From: JANQEU01 sp965228045
GTDB taxonomy: Bacteria; Bacteroidota; Bacteroidia; Cytophagales; Cyclobacteriaceae
Length of the DNA stretch: 64,000 nucleotides
Assembly: GCA_965228045.1 (NCBI GenBank)
Contig: OZ245789.1
Location: forward strand, 3,720,001-3,784,000
Reading direction: 5' to 3'
This document shows positions 7,551 through 16,275 of the stretch, piece after piece (position 1 is the stretch's first letter; each line of letters starts with the position of its first letter). Position numbers and translations under genes: made by a program. The notes below the pieces were generated by a model, which saw only the letters and a program-made list of their open reading frames with translations, did no database searches and was not told the origin of the DNA.

Positions 7551-8324
7551 ATGCAAGGCTCAGTATTTTATAAGAATTGGGTGATTGTTGCGGCGGTTCT
7601 CTCCTCCGTTATACTGGGGACTTTTATTGGCACACCTCATACCCTTGCAGATCCGATTCTTTACCTAAAAACAGGATTTAATGTAATAATTGGAATCCTG
7701 ATCTGGGGTTACTATTACCTGATATCATCTCGTTTGGACAGGAGCATTCCGTGGTCCGATTCCAATAGTCTGAAAAGGTGGATAATCCAGCTTGGAATTG
7801 CTCTTCCCATTGGGATAACGGTGATATGGTTTTTCGTCCTTCTAAGAGATTCATGGATTGGCTGGCCAACATCCACGCACCTGTTTTTCTATACCGATGT
7901 TCCGATACTGATTTTTCTTTCACTGGGAATCATGATCTTTTACAGAAACCGATTTCTGACAAATCGGCCTGATGGCAATAATGCAAAAGCCACAACGATC
8001 AGCATTCAAAACGGGACCAAAACCGAGATTGTAACTGTCTCAGACATCGCATACGCTTATCGAAGAAATGAACTAAACTTCATTCGTCTTCTGGAAAACC
8101 GGGATTTGATCACTGATCAGTCACTCAACGCCATCTCCGAACTTCCCGGCTTCAGAGAATTCTTTCGAGTCAATCGCAAATTGCTTGTGGCAAAAAAAGC
8201 GGTAAAGGCCTACCGCACAAATGAAAACCGCCAGACACATATCACCCTGGAACCGGAATTTAATGGCGATAACTCCCTAAATAAAAATCGCCTGAGAGAA
8301 TTCAAGATCTGGATGGGAGGATAA
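7551..8324 (+). CDS. Membrane-anchored LytTR-domain transcriptional regulator
   Basis: A 257-aa protein with four predicted membrane helices in the first ~145 residues (around 9-27, 38-58, 77-98, 110-130) and a cytoplasmic LytTR DNA-binding domain at about 150-257. The LytTR domain shows the usual VSDIAYAYRRNELNFIRLLENRDLITDQSLNAI ... FFRVNRKLLVAKKAV pattern. There is no receiver domain, so the membrane part is probably the sensor. It follows the GMC gene by 31 bp and could be co-transcribed. Its targets are unknown. Confidence 0.86.
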   Translation: MQGSVFYKNWVIVAAVLSSVILGTFIGTPHTLADPILYLKTGFNVIIGILIWGYYYLISSRLDRSIPWSDSNSLKRWIIQLGIALPIGITVIWFFVLLRDSWIGWPTSTHLFFYTDVPILIFLSLGIMIFYRNRFLTNRPDGNNAKATTISIQNGTKTEIVTVSDIAYAYRRNELNFIRLLENRDLITDQSLNAISELPGFREFFRVNRKLLVAKKAVKAYRTNENRQTHITLEPEFNGDNSLNKNRLREFKIWMGG

Positions 8325-8433
8325 TGTCCTCTTCAAGGTTGAAAATGTCCGTTTGATGATTTTTGGTTCATAAATCAGAAACCTCAGTAACGACTCCATA
8401 GTCTATGGGTTTGAATTTTTATGTAACTCAATA

Positions 8434-9195
8434 ATGAAACAACTGACTTTTCTTGCACTAGTTCTATCCTTACATGCGGTCCAGGCCCAAACCAAAAATA
8501 CCAATGGGCTGGGTATCTCAGGAGGTATTCAACACATTACCTTCCTGGATAAGCATGCATCACCTCTGGTTTATAATGGGGTTGGCCCGAACTTCGGATT
8601 GACTTACCAACACCTAAATCAGAACTTTCTCATCTCGACTAACTTCAGAGGCGGTTTGTTGAAACTCCGCCCTGCTGATGAGACTTTGCAATTTTATGAT
8701 CCGGGCCTGACCGGAACTTCCGTAGGATTTGACTTTTCCCTGCTCAAAGGCATCAGTAAAAACCTTTATCTGGGAGGTGGCATCAGTGAAGATCTGATTC
8801 TGGATTTCGGTGAAGTAGGAAATTTTCCCTGGATGTTTTCACAGGCCAACCTGCTTGTGAAGTCCAGGTGGATACAAATTCTGTCCGATGACCAAACACT
8901 CCAATTTGGCCTTGATGTACCGCTGATGACTATCGTCACCGATATGCCTTACGAGCAGATCCCCAGGGTTGAAGGCAAAGCGCCGGATGTAAGCACTTTA
9001 CTTCAGGAAGGGACACATCTCCGTTCATGGAGCAGTTTCCAAAAATTCTCCATCGATATCCAGTATGACTGGCAGGTCCTCGAGAACTGGGGATTGAGAG
9101 CTGCATATAACTGGTCCTGGTTCCATGACCATCAGCCAAAAGACTTCTCTGCTTTTCAGGGTTTCCTGATAATTTCAATTTTAAAAACCTGGTAA
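8434..9195 (+). CDS. Predicted outer-membrane beta-barrel protein
   Basis: A 253-aa exported protein. The signal peptide MKQLTFLALVLSLHAVQAQ ends in AQA-type processing. The mature chain alternates short beta strands with turns (GLGISGGIQHITFLD, NFGLTYQHLNQNFLIST, YLGGGISEDLILDFG) and ends in a hydrophobic/aromatic strand finishing with Trp, as expected of an outer-membrane barrel. No specific family is recognised. It stands 10 bp before the S41 peptidase gene, so the two are probably one operon. Confidence 0.7.
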   Translation: MKQLTFLALVLSLHAVQAQTKNTNGLGISGGIQHITFLDKHASPLVYNGVGPNFGLTYQHLNQNFLISTNFRGGLLKLRPADETLQFYDPGLTGTSVGFDFSLLKGISKNLYLGGGISEDLILDFGEVGNFPWMFSQANLLVKSRWIQILSDDQTLQFGLDVPLMTIVTDMPYEQIPRVEGKAPDVSTLLQEGTHLRSWSSFQKFSIDIQYDWQVLENWGLRAAYNWSWFHDHQPKDFSAFQGFLIISILKTW

Positions 9196-9205
9196 TTCCA
9201 AAAAC

Positions 9206-10240
9206 ATGAAACTTTCAACATTACTCTACTTATTGATACTGACCGTAATGTTCGCTTGCGATAACATCCTTTCAGAAAAAGCCGAAGAGAATTCGATCAT
9301 TAACAATTACGATTATTTTGTGCGTGACTTTCAGGAAAGGTATGGCCTCTTCAATGTGAAAGATCTGGACTGGTCAGAGACAGCAAAACGCTATCGGGAG
9401 ATTTTGGTCTCGAATCCTACTGAAACCGAACTTATGAATTCACTCACGGCCTTAATTGATGAACTGGACGATTCGCACACCTCGTTGTCACATCCGACCG
9501 GCGCATTCCCAAGCTATGAGGGTGGTATTTACGGGCGATTGGAACGACAGGATTTCCTTGATTTTGATTTTGAATTGGTTCAAAATAAATACCTGGATGA
9601 AATCGAAGGGCTTCAGGAAACCATTTATTACGGTTTCGTAGCAGATGATATTGGATATATCTATTTACCGGAAATCAAAGATGAACCTGATTTCTACAAA
9701 TCCTACCTTCCCAAGGTACTAACGGATTTTGAGAACACACGAGGATTGATCATAGACATCAGAAACAATGATGGTGGAGAGGACGAAGGAGGACGTGCGT
9801 TTGCCGGATTTTTCACATCGGGAGAAACCTTGTTCATGATTTCCAGGTATAAAACTGGTCCGAAACCAGAAGACTTTGAAAATCCCAGAGAATGGATTCT
9901 GAAACCTGTCGGAAGTGAACAATATTTGAAACCCATAGTACTCCTGACGAACAGATATACCATTAGCGCCGCGGAAACTTTCTCGCTGGCCATGAAAACG
10001 ATTCCAGGGGTTATCCATGTTGGTGATACTACTACAGGTGCCTTTTCAGATGCAGTCAGCAGACAGCTTCCAAATGGCTGGGGTTATTCTCTTTCGGTAG
10101 GAGATTACAGAGATGGTAAGAACTTTAGTCATGAAAGCATTGGACTGGTACCTGACGTGTTGGTAGAGAATAGCAAAGAAGAGTTGCAGGCAGGGACGGA
10201 TATGGCCCTTGAACGGGCGATTGAAATATTGAATGACTGA
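9206..10240 (+). CDS. S41 family (CtpA/tricorn-like) peptidase, lipoprotein
   Basis: A 344-aa predicted lipoprotein (lipobox VMFACD) with an N-terminal helical region and a peptidase S41 domain. The S41 core shows IGYIYLPEI, the GLIIDIRNNDGG segment and the catalytic serine region RYTISAAETF (Ser254), followed by GDTTTGAFSDAVSRQLPNGW and a conserved GLVPDV. No PDZ domain is obvious, so this is the short Bacteroidota type acting on extracytoplasmic peptides. It follows an outer-membrane protein gene by 10 bp. It converges with hipA, the two stops being 1 bp apart. Confidence 0.9.
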   Translation: MKLSTLLYLLILTVMFACDNILSEKAEENSIINNYDYFVRDFQERYGLFNVKDLDWSETAKRYREILVSNPTETELMNSLTALIDELDDSHTSLSHPTGAFPSYEGGIYGRLERQDFLDFDFELVQNKYLDEIEGLQETIYYGFVADDIGYIYLPEIKDEPDFYKSYLPKVLTDFENTRGLIIDIRNNDGGEDEGGRAFAGFFTSGETLFMISRYKTGPKPEDFENPREWILKPVGSEQYLKPIVLLTNRYTISAAETFSLAMKTIPGVIHVGDTTTGAFSDAVSRQLPNGWGYSLSVGDYRDGKNFSHESIGLVPDVLVENSKEELQAGTDMALERAIEILND

Positions 10241-10241
10241 G

Positions 10242-11519
10242 TTAAAGGTTCTTGAAGGCCTGATACAGCGAGGATTGAATCCCCTTGATCTTGTCTTCAG
10301 GAACCTTGTTTTGTTCTGCCACTTCCTGCCATGATTGACTTACCGTAATAATCTCATCAATGATGGCGGGACATTGTTTAATGCCCTGAAACTTTCCTTC
10401 TTCCAGGAGGTCCATTCTTGTAATTCCCTGCCGCTTTCCATTTATGGCCATGTGGCCGTTCACCCAAATGTTCTCCGCATCGTAACTGTACGTGACGTCA
10501 TAAGCCGGTGTAATCGACCATTTTCCATCCTCCTTCATCATGAACGAGAAGTTCTTTGTATGATCATCGCAATTTCTCATGACTACGTTGAACACCATTC
10601 GGCGATAAAGCTGTTCCATTTGTGGATAAGGTAATTTCAAATACCTCGCTGTTTCAAAAAGCTGATTGTAAGAATGAGACAAAACATTTTCATAATTAAT
10701 GTGTCTCATTCCATTTAACGTATGGATATGTCGTTTTTCACCATCTACCCTATCAAATCTTTTGGTCATAAAGTGCCCTCTGCCGTTGTCCTCCCAAAGA
10801 CGACATTCACTCATTTCTATCCCGGCTTCTTTCGCCAGCTGGAAATACGAGTACTCCACTCTGCCATAGCCTGTGGTATCTCCCAACACATCAGTGTTTT
10901 TAGCCACATCCAGTTTCAATATCCAATGTGAAAACTCCGGTCCCAGATCCAGTTGTCCTGACTTAATTTCATTTGTCTTTTCATTCCACGCTATGACTGC
11001 TTTTGCCCTGGCCCCACCAGCCGAAGTGCCTACGCTCAAAATTTCCTGAAACCCTTCGGAATCCTTCGAAAGTTTTGTTTGCAGCGACTGAGCCCTGTTT
11101 ATTCCAAAATCAGCCAGATCCTCCAGTTCTTCAATTGATAAATGATCTCTTTTTTGATTGAATTCCCGGGCTGGATGATACTGAAGTGCGCCCATACCTC
11201 TGCTTCCAATGTAAGCCAACCTATCAAGTGGCGTCAAATCAGCGAAAGCTACTTTAGAATTCTTGAAATATTCATTCATCAGGCCTTCTCCAAATCGATC
11301 CGGAAGAGAATCGGCAAATACTCCCGGCAGTCCCTTATAGGTTTCAAATGGTAATCCGGGAAATACATAGATGCGCTTGTTTAGTGGTAAATTGATCGGA
11401 GATATCTGCAGGTTTGAGTCAAGGAATTCCTCATCATAACTGAATGTAGCCGCATTGCGATTACTGTCCCAGTTCAAATATCCGACAGTACGGTCCCAAA
11501 GTATCACTTTCAGCGTCAT
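10242..11519 (-). CDS. hipA: HipA-family serine/threonine kinase toxin
   Basis: A 425-aa kinase of the type II HipBA module. The N-terminal lobe includes YKGLPGVFADSLPDRFG. The Gly-rich loop VGTSAGGARAK (about residues 164-173) carries Ser166, which aligns with the autophosphorylated Ser150 of E. coli HipA. The catalytic loop MRNCDDHTKNF has Asp318 and Asn323 in the positions of E. coli Asp309 and Asn314, and ITPAYDVTYS holds the metal-binding Asp. All expected active-site residues are present, so the kinase looks functional. In E. coli HipA phosphorylates glutamyl-tRNA synthetase; the target here is not known. The start overlaps the hipB stop by 4 bp. Confidence 0.93.
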   Translation of the reverse strand: MTLKVILWDRTVGYLNWDSNRNAATFSYDEEFLDSNLQISPINLPLNKRIYVFPGLPFETYKGLPGVFADSLPDRFGEGLMNEYFKNSKVAFADLTPLDRLAYIGSRGMGALQYHPAREFNQKRDHLSIEELEDLADFGINRAQSLQTKLSKDSEGFQEILSVGTSAGGARAKAVIAWNEKTNEIKSGQLDLGPEFSHWILKLDVAKNTDVLGDTTGYGRVEYSYFQLAKEAGIEMSECRLWEDNGRGHFMTKRFDRVDGEKRHIHTLNGMRHINYENVLSHSYNQLFETARYLKLPYPQMEQLYRRMVFNVVMRNCDDHTKNFSFMMKEDGKWSITPAYDVTYSYDAENIWVNGHMAINGKRQGITRMDLLEEGKFQGIKQCPAIIDEIITVSQSWQEVAEQNKVPEDKIKGIQSSLYQAFKNL

Positions 11520-11815
11520 GATCTTTTGGCACGACGGCGTTTATTCTGCTCTCTTTCATATGCTATCCTTGGATCAAGTACACTTTGATCCAGGAGGCTA
11601 TTGAGCTCCTCCAACTGATCGACATGCCTTAGCAGCGCTATCAAATTCAAAAGGGAAATATTTTCACCGGCTTCGAATCTTGTAATCGAGGATCTGCTGA
11701 CACCAGATACTTCCGCCAGAGCCTCCTGACTAAGACCACTATTGATCCTGGCTGTCCGGAATTTATCCCCCAGTTCTCCTAAAAGCTGTTTATCCGATTT
11801 AAATACTGCCTCCAT
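11516..11815 (-). CDS. hipB: HipB-family XRE antitoxin
   Basis: A 99-aa antitoxin and DNA-binding autoregulator. The XRE helix-turn-helix is at about residues 15-70 (FRTARINSGLSQEALAEVSGVSRSSITRFEAGENISLLNLIALL), followed by a basic C-terminal tail (KRRRAKR). It precedes hipA and overlaps it by 4 bp, the canonical hipBA order. The ATG at 11815 lies 3 bp from the nearer of two matched palindromes, the probable autoregulatory operators. Confidence 0.92.
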   Translation of the reverse strand: MEAVFKSDKQLLGELGDKFRTARINSGLSQEALAEVSGVSRSSITRFEAGENISLLNLIALLRHVDQLEELNSLLDQSVLDPRIAYEREQNKRRRAKRS

Positions 11816-11817
11816 AA

Positions 11818-11835
11818 TGTATCATATACGATACA
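11818..11835 (-). promoter_or_regulatory. HipB operator O1 (proximal palindrome)
   Basis: TGTATC-N6-GATACA is a 6-6-6 inverted repeat ending 3 bp before the hipB start codon. It shares the wider pattern TGTnTCATAnAnGAnACAATAT with a second site 41 bp away, which makes chance unlikely. Confidence 0.75.
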
Positions 11836-11858
11836 ATATACGGCATTTTCAGACTTAA

Positions 11859-11876
11859 TGTTTCATAAATGAAACA
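11859..11876 (-). promoter_or_regulatory. HipB operator O2 (distal palindrome)
   Basis: TGTTTC-N6-GAAACA is the second 6-6-6 inverted repeat, centred 41 bp (about four helical turns) from O1 and sharing its flanking ATAT. It ends 3 bp before the stop codon of the upstream AEC permease gene. Spacing on one DNA face would suit cooperative HipB or HipBA binding. Confidence 0.72.
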
Positions 11877-11879
11877 ATA

Positions 11880-12986
11880 TTAGTCCTCAGTCTTTAGGAC
11901 CATACCGCGCTGAACATATCGGATGTAAGGGCCAAATAGTGCGGCCACCAGGAAAATCAATGCCAGAAAGAACACAACAGATGGATTGGTCACTACCTGC
12001 TCCGTGAAGGTGCACATGGTAAGGATCAATATGGTAGAAAATGGTAGAGAGACAGCAAGTACGTTTATTCCCAAATCAAGATCAAAGGTCTTTCTATGCT
12101 CACTCCCTTCATGACTTTGCTCAAGCTTATGAATCGCAGAGATGTGCGCAAAGGGCCAGAAACTAAAGCTGCTCTGCGGAAACAAGACAATAAGCATGAT
12201 CATCGCCGGATTGCTTATGCCGAGGGCATAAACTACGATACCGCTGAAAATATAGGCAATGGCTGATTTGAGAAACAGCACCGAGATGATGGTTTTGATC
12301 TGATCCCAATCCAGACGGACGCTCATCCCGATAAACAACAGAATCAAAGGCGTCATAATCAGGCTCAGGCGTTCGATGCTCATTCTCATGAAAGAAGGAA
12401 TTACCTGATAGTTGATGCCAAAAGCGAGCATCAGCACACCTATTACGATCACAAAATTGACGGGTTCGTTTATAAGTGCACGAAGGATGTTTTTCAGTTT
12501 TGCCTTTGATCCGTTTTCACGAATCTCAAATAATTTGTAAAACCACCTGATACTGATCATATAAAGGATAATCAGCACAAAAACCTTATTGCCCAGGTCA
12601 GCCAGAGCCGCATTGGCAAGAGCCTCCTCTCCTATATACTCAAGTAGAAAAGGAAAGCATGACAACCCCGGCGCGAGCGAGGGAACCAGCATTTTCAACG
12701 TCCGGTACGAGGCAGATCCTGTTTTAATACCCAAAACCGGCATCATCAGGTCCGTCAGATAGAACATGGCAACATTGAAACCAAGAACCATCAGCGGCAT
12801 CGCCATCATCTCCCACTGGAACACAACTTGCTGAAGAGAAATAAAAATCATGGCTGGTAGTGCCAATGACAAAATAATCTCCTTGATTCCGGAACGCTGA
12901 TCTTTACTGACCACTCTCTTTTGCAGAAAGTAGCCCACCAGTATCAATAGTAATAAAGAAAGAGTCTTACTAATCGCCTCACTCAT
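11880..12986 (-). CDS. AEC (auxin efflux carrier) family permease
   Basis: A 368-aa integral membrane protein with about ten predicted helices in two halves, separated by a charged cytoplasmic loop near residues 155-170. The pattern LLLLILVGYFLQKRVVSKDQR near the start and LSLALPAMIFISL, followed by PLILLFIGMSVRL in the second half, fits the AEC/bile-acid-sodium-symporter-like fold. AEC members export or exchange organic acids and amino-acid-like anions. It starts 26 bp after the Tat-signal aminotransferase gene on the same strand, so the two are probably one operon. The substrate may be related to that enzyme, which is inference. Confidence 0.72.
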   Translation of the reverse strand: MSEAISKTLSLLLLILVGYFLQKRVVSKDQRSGIKEIILSLALPAMIFISLQQVVFQWEMMAMPLMVLGFNVAMFYLTDLMMPVLGIKTGSASYRTLKMLVPSLAPGLSCFPFLLEYIGEEALANAALADLGNKVFVLIILYMISIRWFYKLFEIRENGSKAKLKNILRALINEPVNFVIVIGVLMLAFGINYQVIPSFMRMSIERLSLIMTPLILLFIGMSVRLDWDQIKTIISVLFLKSAIAYIFSGIVVYALGISNPAMIMLIVLFPQSSFSFWPFAHISAIHKLEQSHEGSEHRKTFDLDLGINVLAVSLPFSTILILTMCTFTEQVVTNPSVVFFLALIFLVAALFGPYIRYVQRGMVLKTED

Positions 12987-13012
12987 GCATCAAAATCGGG
13001 TAATAATGATAA

Positions 13013-14194
13013 CTATGCTACTACCTGCTTAAGAGTTTTGACAAATAGCTTCATTTCTTCCATAGTACCCATGCTAACCCTGCCCCAGGGTTTTTCATCT
13101 ACATGGAAAAGTCTGACACCTACTCCCTTTTCATACATGTTTTTCATGTAAGTCTCACCGTCGATATTTAACTCAAAGAACATAAAACTGGTCTGAGAAG
13201 GAATGTAATTCAGGCCCATCTTGTCAAACTCACTTGCTGTATAGGTTTTGGATTCAAGGTTTTTTTCGTAGGCCATTTTCTGGTAATCTTCATCCTTGAT
13301 GCTTTCCATGGCGCCATATAATGAAGAAAGGCACAAATTATAGCTGGACCGAAGCACGTTATTGATGGCCTCAATGCGCTCCTCTTTGGCCACAATGTAC
13401 CCAACACGAAGTCCTGCCATGCCATGTAACTTCGAGAATGTTCTGGCCACGATCAGGTCTTTCCCTTCACTTATCAGACCAACCATAGTTTTCTGTTCGG
13501 CCTTATTGTCCATAAACTCCAGGTAGGCCTCATCCACGAATACGGGGACCTTTTCAGAAGCAGCGGAGCAAAAGGTCTTTAGTTTATCAGCAGGTGTTAT
13601 GGCTCCGGTCGGATTGTTTGGATTGCAAACGTATATCAGGCGCGTTTCACCGTCGATTGCAGCCATCATCTTATCAAGGTCGTGTGACCAGTCCGGAAGG
13701 GCCGGAATATTTTTCCACTCAGCACCTACTTTTTGAGCACTTTTCACGACAGACATATAGGCTGGATCAGCTGAGATGATATTGCCTTTTCCATCCATAA
13801 ACGACATGACGGCAATTTTTTCCAACAAATCCGTGGAGCCAGGTCCCAGCATGATCTGTTCTGGTTTTACTCCTTCCTTCTCCGCCAAAATTTTGCTAAG
13901 CTCCTGGACCTCCTTGTGGGCATAGAGATTGCCACCAGAAACGGCATCCACGATAGCTTTCTGAGCCAATTTAGACGGACCAAACTTGTTCTCATTAGCA
14001 TTAAGTTTTGCCTTCAGTGGGTAATCCCAATAGTTATTTGGTGGTGCAACCAACCTTGGTTTATTGGTCCAGAAAGGTTTTAGATCACGGGTACCAGCCA
14101 TGGCTCCCCATGGAAGTGCCGAACCCAGCGCAGCCCCGCCTGTAGCAAATAATGTCTTCTTTAATAAGGATCTTCTGCTTATCGCGCTATTCAT
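13013..14194 (-). CDS. Tat-signal pyridoxal-phosphate aminotransferase (HisC-like, class I/II)
   Basis: A 393-aa fold-type I aminotransferase resembling histidinol-phosphate aminotransferase. Motifs: LNANENKFGPS, LGPGSTDLLE, CNPNNPTGA (cofactor Asn), VDEAYLEF (Asp), ARTFSKLHGMAGLRVGY (PLP lysine in SK), and a C-terminal RVSMGT substrate Arg region. The start at 14194 gives a twin-arginine signal SRRSLLKKTLFATGGAALGSA, so export of the folded holoenzyme is predicted; longer frames run through AT-rich sequence without signal features. Exported aminotransferases are unusual, since their 2-oxo acid partners are mainly cytoplasmic. The AEC permease gene follows at once. It is not the biosynthetic hisC by context, as no his genes are nearby. 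Confidence 0.87.
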   Translation of the reverse strand: MNSAISRRSLLKKTLFATGGAALGSALPWGAMAGTRDLKPFWTNKPRLVAPPNNYWDYPLKAKLNANENKFGPSKLAQKAIVDAVSGGNLYAHKEVQELSKILAEKEGVKPEQIMLGPGSTDLLEKIAVMSFMDGKGNIISADPAYMSVVKSAQKVGAEWKNIPALPDWSHDLDKMMAAIDGETRLIYVCNPNNPTGAITPADKLKTFCSAASEKVPVFVDEAYLEFMDNKAEQKTMVGLISEGKDLIVARTFSKLHGMAGLRVGYIVAKEERIEAINNVLRSSYNLCLSSLYGAMESIKDEDYQKMAYEKNLESKTYTASEFDKMGLNYIPSQTSFMFFELNIDGETYMKNMYEKGVGVRLFHVDEKPWGRVSMGTMEEMKLFVKTLKQVVA

Positions 14195-14326
14195 TTTGAT
14201 GTCGTTTGATGGTGATGAGATCGTGCTAACTTCTTTTGCGTAATTACTAACAAAATAAGCTATACACATAAGAATTATCAATGGCACCCTTTGAATATTG
14301 CCATATTATAAATGGTTAGGGTAGAA

Positions 14327-14360
14327 GATTTCAATTATATAATTTATAGGAATTGAAATC
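14327..14360. promoter_or_regulatory. 10-bp perfect inverted repeat in a divergent promoter region
   Basis: GATTTCAATT (14327-14336) and AATTGAAATC (14351-14360) form a perfect inverted repeat with a 14-bp AT-rich spacer. It lies in the 304-bp gap between the divergent aminotransferase (14194) and MutS-like (14499) genes. It may be an operator for either; no regulator gene is adjacent. No exact TAnnTTTG element is present in the gap. Confidence 0.4.
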
Positions 14361-14437
14361 ATCAGAATTTTATTAAAATGCGAAATAGGATATCCGTATT
14401 TGCACCAATCAAAAACACGTTTTCGCTATTCGTATTA

Positions 14438-14457
14438 CGGATTTTTGATAAAATCCG
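14438..14457 (+). other. 8-bp hairpin in the leader of the MutS-like gene
   Basis: CGGATTTT-TGAT-AAAATCCG is a perfect 8-bp stem with a 4-nt loop, ending 41 bp before the ATG at 14499. It would form a small stem-loop in the 5' leader; its function is unknown. The rest of the 14195-14498 gap holds only the 14327-14360 repeat. Confidence 0.4.
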
Positions 14458-14498
14458 ATGTTTCAAAACCTTTTTCGTGGCAACCGTTATAATTGCCT

Positions 14499-16256
14499 AT
14501 GTCTTTGAACGAATACTTTGAAAAGCGCCTTTCCAACTTTCAAATCCACCACTCAGAAATCGCACAAAAGGCCAGGACTTTTACCTGGATAAGGGCGGGT
14601 ATTTTCATCGTATGGATCTATTTGCTTTACAGACTATCGTCTTATTCTGTTCCGGCTTTCACACTGTGTTTTATTGGAGGAGCGGCGGTGTTTTTTATCA
14701 TCATCAATGTTCATAAAAACATAGAGGATAAGCTCCGGAAATTAGGCGGTATAGTCGGATTCAATCGGGACGAACTTCGGAGACTTAAAGGTGAATTTAG
14801 TAATCCATTTAACGGTACGCGATATATGGATCAACAACATCCTTATTCCAATGACCTCGACATCTTCGGTGCCAACTCGCTTTTTGAAGAAATCAACAGA
14901 TGCCGAATACCCTCCTCACAGGATCATCTGGCAGAATGGTTGAAAAACCCGGTAGGTAAAGAAACTGTCTTAAAACGCCAGGATGCCATCAACCAACTTC
15001 AGGAACAAATAGACTGGATCCAGGAGTTCGAGGCAGAAATTGGTCATTCAGGTACTGAGAAAGTCATTCAGTTTGATAATGTAAGCAAAGCTAAGGGCTG
15101 GGTAGTGCCAGTGTCTATTGTCCTGATCGTGATCGCCAGTACAATGATCGCACTTTGGATAATGGAAGTTGTACCGTTCGGAATGGCTCTCCTGACATTG
15201 CTGATCAATGGTCTGTTTCTCTACAGTTTTCAAAGAAATCTCATGAAAATGGAGACTTTTAAGAACACTGTGGAGAGCCTTTCCAATCAATATTTGGAGT
15301 CGTTTTTTAAACTAAAGGATCTAAAACCAGGTAAATCTGAACTTCTCACCGAATTAAAATCCAGGCTGGAAAGTGAAGGGATACGCGAAATGAATCAGCT
15401 TCGCAGTATCATCTACCTATATGATAGTCGTGCCAATATGCTGTATTGGGTCATTAACCTTGTATTGCTTCTGGATATGCTGACCTTTTTATTGATCAAT
15501 GCCTGGTTTAGACGTAACAGTGAAAGACTTAGGCAGTGGACCAACACGATTCATCAAATGGAGGTTTTAAATTCCATCGCCATGTACAAATTTGTACATC
15601 CGGATTATGTATTTCCACAGCTTAATGAGGGTGCAATCACCCTCGAAGCAAAAGGATTGGGACATCCGCTAATAGACCCAAAAAAGTGCGTGAGAAACGA
15701 TTTCAACATCCAAAACGAACGGTCACTGCTGATTACGGGGTCAAATATGTCCGGTAAGAGTACATTTTTAAGAACCATCGGGATAAGTGTTGTCATGGCA
15801 TGGACAGGACTTCCTGTAAATGCTTCTTCCTTTACCACCTCAAAATTTGAAGTCTTCTGCAGTATGCGTACCCAGGATGACCTGGCTGAAAGCACATCTT
15901 CTTTTTACGCTGAATTGAAAAGAATCAAAAAACTCTTTGATACTATTGACTCAGGTGATTATCCTGTACTTTACTTTCTGGATGAGATTCTTAAAGGTAC
16001 AAACTCCTATGACCGGCACTCTGGTGCGAAAGGTATTATTGAAAGACTTTTGAAAACAAAGGCGTTTGGTTTTGTCTCCACCCATGACCTGGAACTCTCA
16101 GATGAGTTTTCATCCAATGACCTGGTTGCCGATTATAGCTTTAATAGCGAGCTGATCAACGAAGAACTTGTTTTTGACTACAAGCTGACTGAAGGCAAAT
16201 GCCATTCAAAAAATGCGGCCGAGCTTTTACGACTAATGGGCATTGTGTCGATCTGA
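14499..16256 (+). CDS. Membrane-anchored MutS-like ATPase
   Basis: A 585-aa protein with a MutS C-terminal ATPase domain but without the mismatch-recognition domain of MutS1. Two hydrophobic pairs are seen, near residues 30-70 and 205-245, with a possible third near 325-345, so the protein is probably membrane-bound. The middle resembles MutS core/lever helices. The ATPase domain has Walker A GSNMSGKST (residues about 414-422), Walker B VLYFLDEILKGT, the signature-like STSSFYAEL, and a STHD switch. The ATG at 14499 is used; a TTG two codons upstream is the only longer option. Such proteins are annotated in Bacteroidota as DNA mismatch repair proteins, but a role in repair is unproven. Confidence 0.85.
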   Translation: MSLNEYFEKRLSNFQIHHSEIAQKARTFTWIRAGIFIVWIYLLYRLSSYSVPAFTLCFIGGAAVFFIIINVHKNIEDKLRKLGGIVGFNRDELRRLKGEFSNPFNGTRYMDQQHPYSNDLDIFGANSLFEEINRCRIPSSQDHLAEWLKNPVGKETVLKRQDAINQLQEQIDWIQEFEAEIGHSGTEKVIQFDNVSKAKGWVVPVSIVLIVIASTMIALWIMEVVPFGMALLTLLINGLFLYSFQRNLMKMETFKNTVESLSNQYLESFFKLKDLKPGKSELLTELKSRLESEGIREMNQLRSIIYLYDSRANMLYWVINLVLLLDMLTFLLINAWFRRNSERLRQWTNTIHQMEVLNSIAMYKFVHPDYVFPQLNEGAITLEAKGLGHPLIDPKKCVRNDFNIQNERSLLITGSNMSGKSTFLRTIGISVVMAWTGLPVNASSFTTSKFEVFCSMRTQDDLAESTSSFYAELKRIKKLFDTIDSGDYPVLYFLDEILKGTNSYDRHSGAKGIIERLLKTKAFGFVSTHDLELSDEFSSNDLVADYSFNSELINEELVFDYKLTEGKCHSKNAAELLRLMGIVSI

Positions 16257-16275
16257 TAAGTGTTTAATTTTAAGT

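Noticed and set aside
13013..14194. Biosynthetic histidinol-phosphate aminotransferase (hisC)
   Set aside because: It has a twin-arginine signal and no histidine-pathway neighbours, so only fold-level similarity is claimed.
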